In this document: in pieces, positions 63,200 to 64,000 of the stretch
How the letters are laid out: the number at the start of each line of letters is the position of its first letter
How positions within the stretch are numbered: the stretch's first letter is position 1
DNA from: SCBR16-9 sp964537975
GTDB taxonomy: Bacteria; Hydrogenedentota; Hydrogenedentia; Hydrogenedentales; SCBR16-9
Direction: 5' to 3'
NCBI GenBank assembly: GCA_964537975.1
Contig: CAZIDP010000007.1
Span: 62,001-126,000 of the forward strand
Length of the DNA stretch: 64,000 bases
Made by a program: the position numbers and the translations under genes
The notes under the pieces: generated by a model
What the model was told of the DNA's origin: nothing
Databases searched by the model: none
What the model saw: only the letters and a program-made list of their open reading frames with translations

Positions 63200-64000
63200 T
63201 TATCTATTCAAAATATTTCGGTATACTACGGCCATTGCTTCTGTATATCGTGGCAGATTAAAACGCCGCATCACATGTGATCTACCTCGTTCTGCGTATT
63301 CTTTTTCATGCGCAGCTTCTTGGATGAATTTTTTTAATGCTTGATATAAAGAAACAAAATCGTTAGGTTGACACAACACAGCGGCATCTTCCACCAATTC
63401 GGGAATAGCGCCAGAATGCGTCGAGATCACCGGCACACCACAGGCCATAGCTTCGAGGATGTTCATACCGCACTGCTCCTGCCATTCCGGTGTTATGATA
63501 CTGGGCATAACAAATACATCTGCCGAACGGTAAACTGCCGGCATGGCATCATAGGGTAAAAGACCTGTGAATGTGCAATGGTCTTCAACATGCAGCCTTT
63601 TTGCCATTTCTTGAATTCGGTCACTACCAGGGCCAGAACCTACTACCCAGAGACGCACCGGTCTTTTTTTTCGCAATGAGGAATCACGAATCAATTCACG
63701 TAATGAGAGCAACAGGAATTCAACCCCTTTTCGCGGCATCAACCAGCCCACAAATAGAATGACGAATTCGTTCAGGTCAAGTCCATAATGCTTGCGCGCA
63801 CGCGCACCGGGCCCAAATCGGATGGTGTCTATTCCTGGATCAATGTGAATGACCTTGTTTTCTTCAACGCCTTCGACATCCAGCATCCGCCGGGAACGTT
63901 CTGTGTGTACGACAAATATATCTGCCGCTTTTGCAGCAGTTTCTTTTAGTTGTCGACGAACTACATTACGTTCCATATTAAAAGGGATGTTGTCCCAAAC
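63200..64000 (-). CDS. GT4-family glycosyltransferase (5' end missing)
   Basis: The frame stays open to the window edge (WDNIPFN precedes the first in-frame Met), so the start lies beyond base 64000; 266 residues are visible. VLFVGWLMPRKGVEFLLLSL-type sequence, LWVVGSGPGSDRIQEMAKRL and VMPSIITPEWQEQCGMNILE are seen. The EX7E-like EAMACGVPVISTHSGAIPEL completes the donor-binding domain. It probably makes a surface polysaccharide or glycolipid. Confidence 0.9.
   Translation of the reverse strand, partial: VWDNIPFNMERNVVRRQLKETAAKAADIFVVHTERSRRMLDVEGVEENKVIHIDPGIDTIRFGPGARARKHYGLDLNEFVILFVGWLMPRKGVEFLLLSLRELIRDSSLRKKRPVRLWVVGSGPGSDRIQEMAKRLHVEDHCTFTGLLPYDAMPAVYRSADVFVMPSIITPEWQEQCGMNILEAMACGVPVISTHSGAIPELVEDAAVLCQPNDFVSLYQALKKFIQEAAHEKEYAERGRSHVMRRFNLPRYTEAMAVVYRNILNR

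Noticed and set aside
1..64000. CRISPR arrays, insertion sequences, prophage or defence systems
   Set aside because: No regularly spaced repeats, transposases, integrases, phage structural genes or restriction/defence proteins were seen.

Overview
The window is about 64 kb of bacterial chromosome with roughly 55 protein genes, one tRNA, several regulatory RNAs and no rRNA, insertion sequence, prophage or CRISPR array. The host looks Gram-negative: it has lgt, tandem LAB_N lipid-A-type membrane proteins with an ArnT-like glycosyltransferase, a TPR-free PilT system and many Sec-exported proteins. Two pseudopilin-like proteins share a long N-methylation leader and a C-terminal box of the form NHxPGGANVLxLDGH. 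Together with PhyH dioxygenases, a kinase-FGE fusion, a CFI-box surface protein and a GH36 enzyme, this points to a Candidatus Hydrogenedentota / PVC-like environmental lineage. That placement is an inference from gene style, not from a marker tree. A run of 10 N inside rplL shows this is a draft, scaffolded assembly.

Layout. 1-3.2 kb: end of a YqeK-like HD phosphohydrolase, a methyltransferase, then an ECF sigma factor with its zinc-finger anti-sigma factor. 3.4-5.8 kb: a metallophosphatase and a pseudopilin. 5.86-6.29 kb: a non-coding transcription unit with many helices, a very strong Shine-Dalgarno and a strong terminator; this is the most unusual element here. 6.6-10.3 kb: NAD-type isocitrate dehydrogenase, an SDR, two cyclophilins and a 49-residue gene. 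10.5-14.9 kb: a 1329-residue surface protein behind a clear promoter and a folded leader of about 195 nt. 15-19.4 kb: lgt, a cohesin/Fn3-type exported protein, a kinase-FGE fusion and an Smr protein. 19.5-24.1 kb: a C25-family peptidase lipoprotein and a PhyH enzyme. 24.3-26.6 kb: an EIIA-CBS regulator paired with an ArsB/NhaD-type permease. 27.1-29.3 kb: a second pseudopilin and PilT.

29.3-33.8 kb: an envelope sugar-modification group (GT2, LAB_N x2, an unknown exported protein, ArnT-like). 34.0-36.2 kb: groESL with a CIRCE operator. 36.3-39.1 kb: thiG-thiH-HAD phosphatase. 39.4-43.3 kb: an orphan membrane protein and a GH36 alpha-galactosidase. 43.4-44.8 kb: a stand-alone rplJL operon with an L10 leader and attenuator. 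45-51.4 kb: an MFS carrier, an HDOD protein, and a translationally coupled FAD oxidoreductase / DUF1365 / cyclopropane-synthase operon. 51.7-57.4 kb: VCBS-repeat protein, Gfo/Idh/MocA oxidoreductase, ceramidase-like protein, DegT aminotransferase and CbiX. 57.5-61.5 kb: PhyH, CAP-domain lipoprotein, a coiled-coil protein and a nucleoside hydrolase. 61.5-64 kb: tRNA-Leu(CAA), a PLP deaminase/desulfhydrase and a truncated GT4 glycosyltransferase.

The best candidates for something undescribed are the RNA at 5.86-6.29 kb, the folded leader at 14.63-14.83 kb, and the EIIA-CBS/ion permease pair. All RNA pairings were found by eye and have not been tested by folding or covariation.
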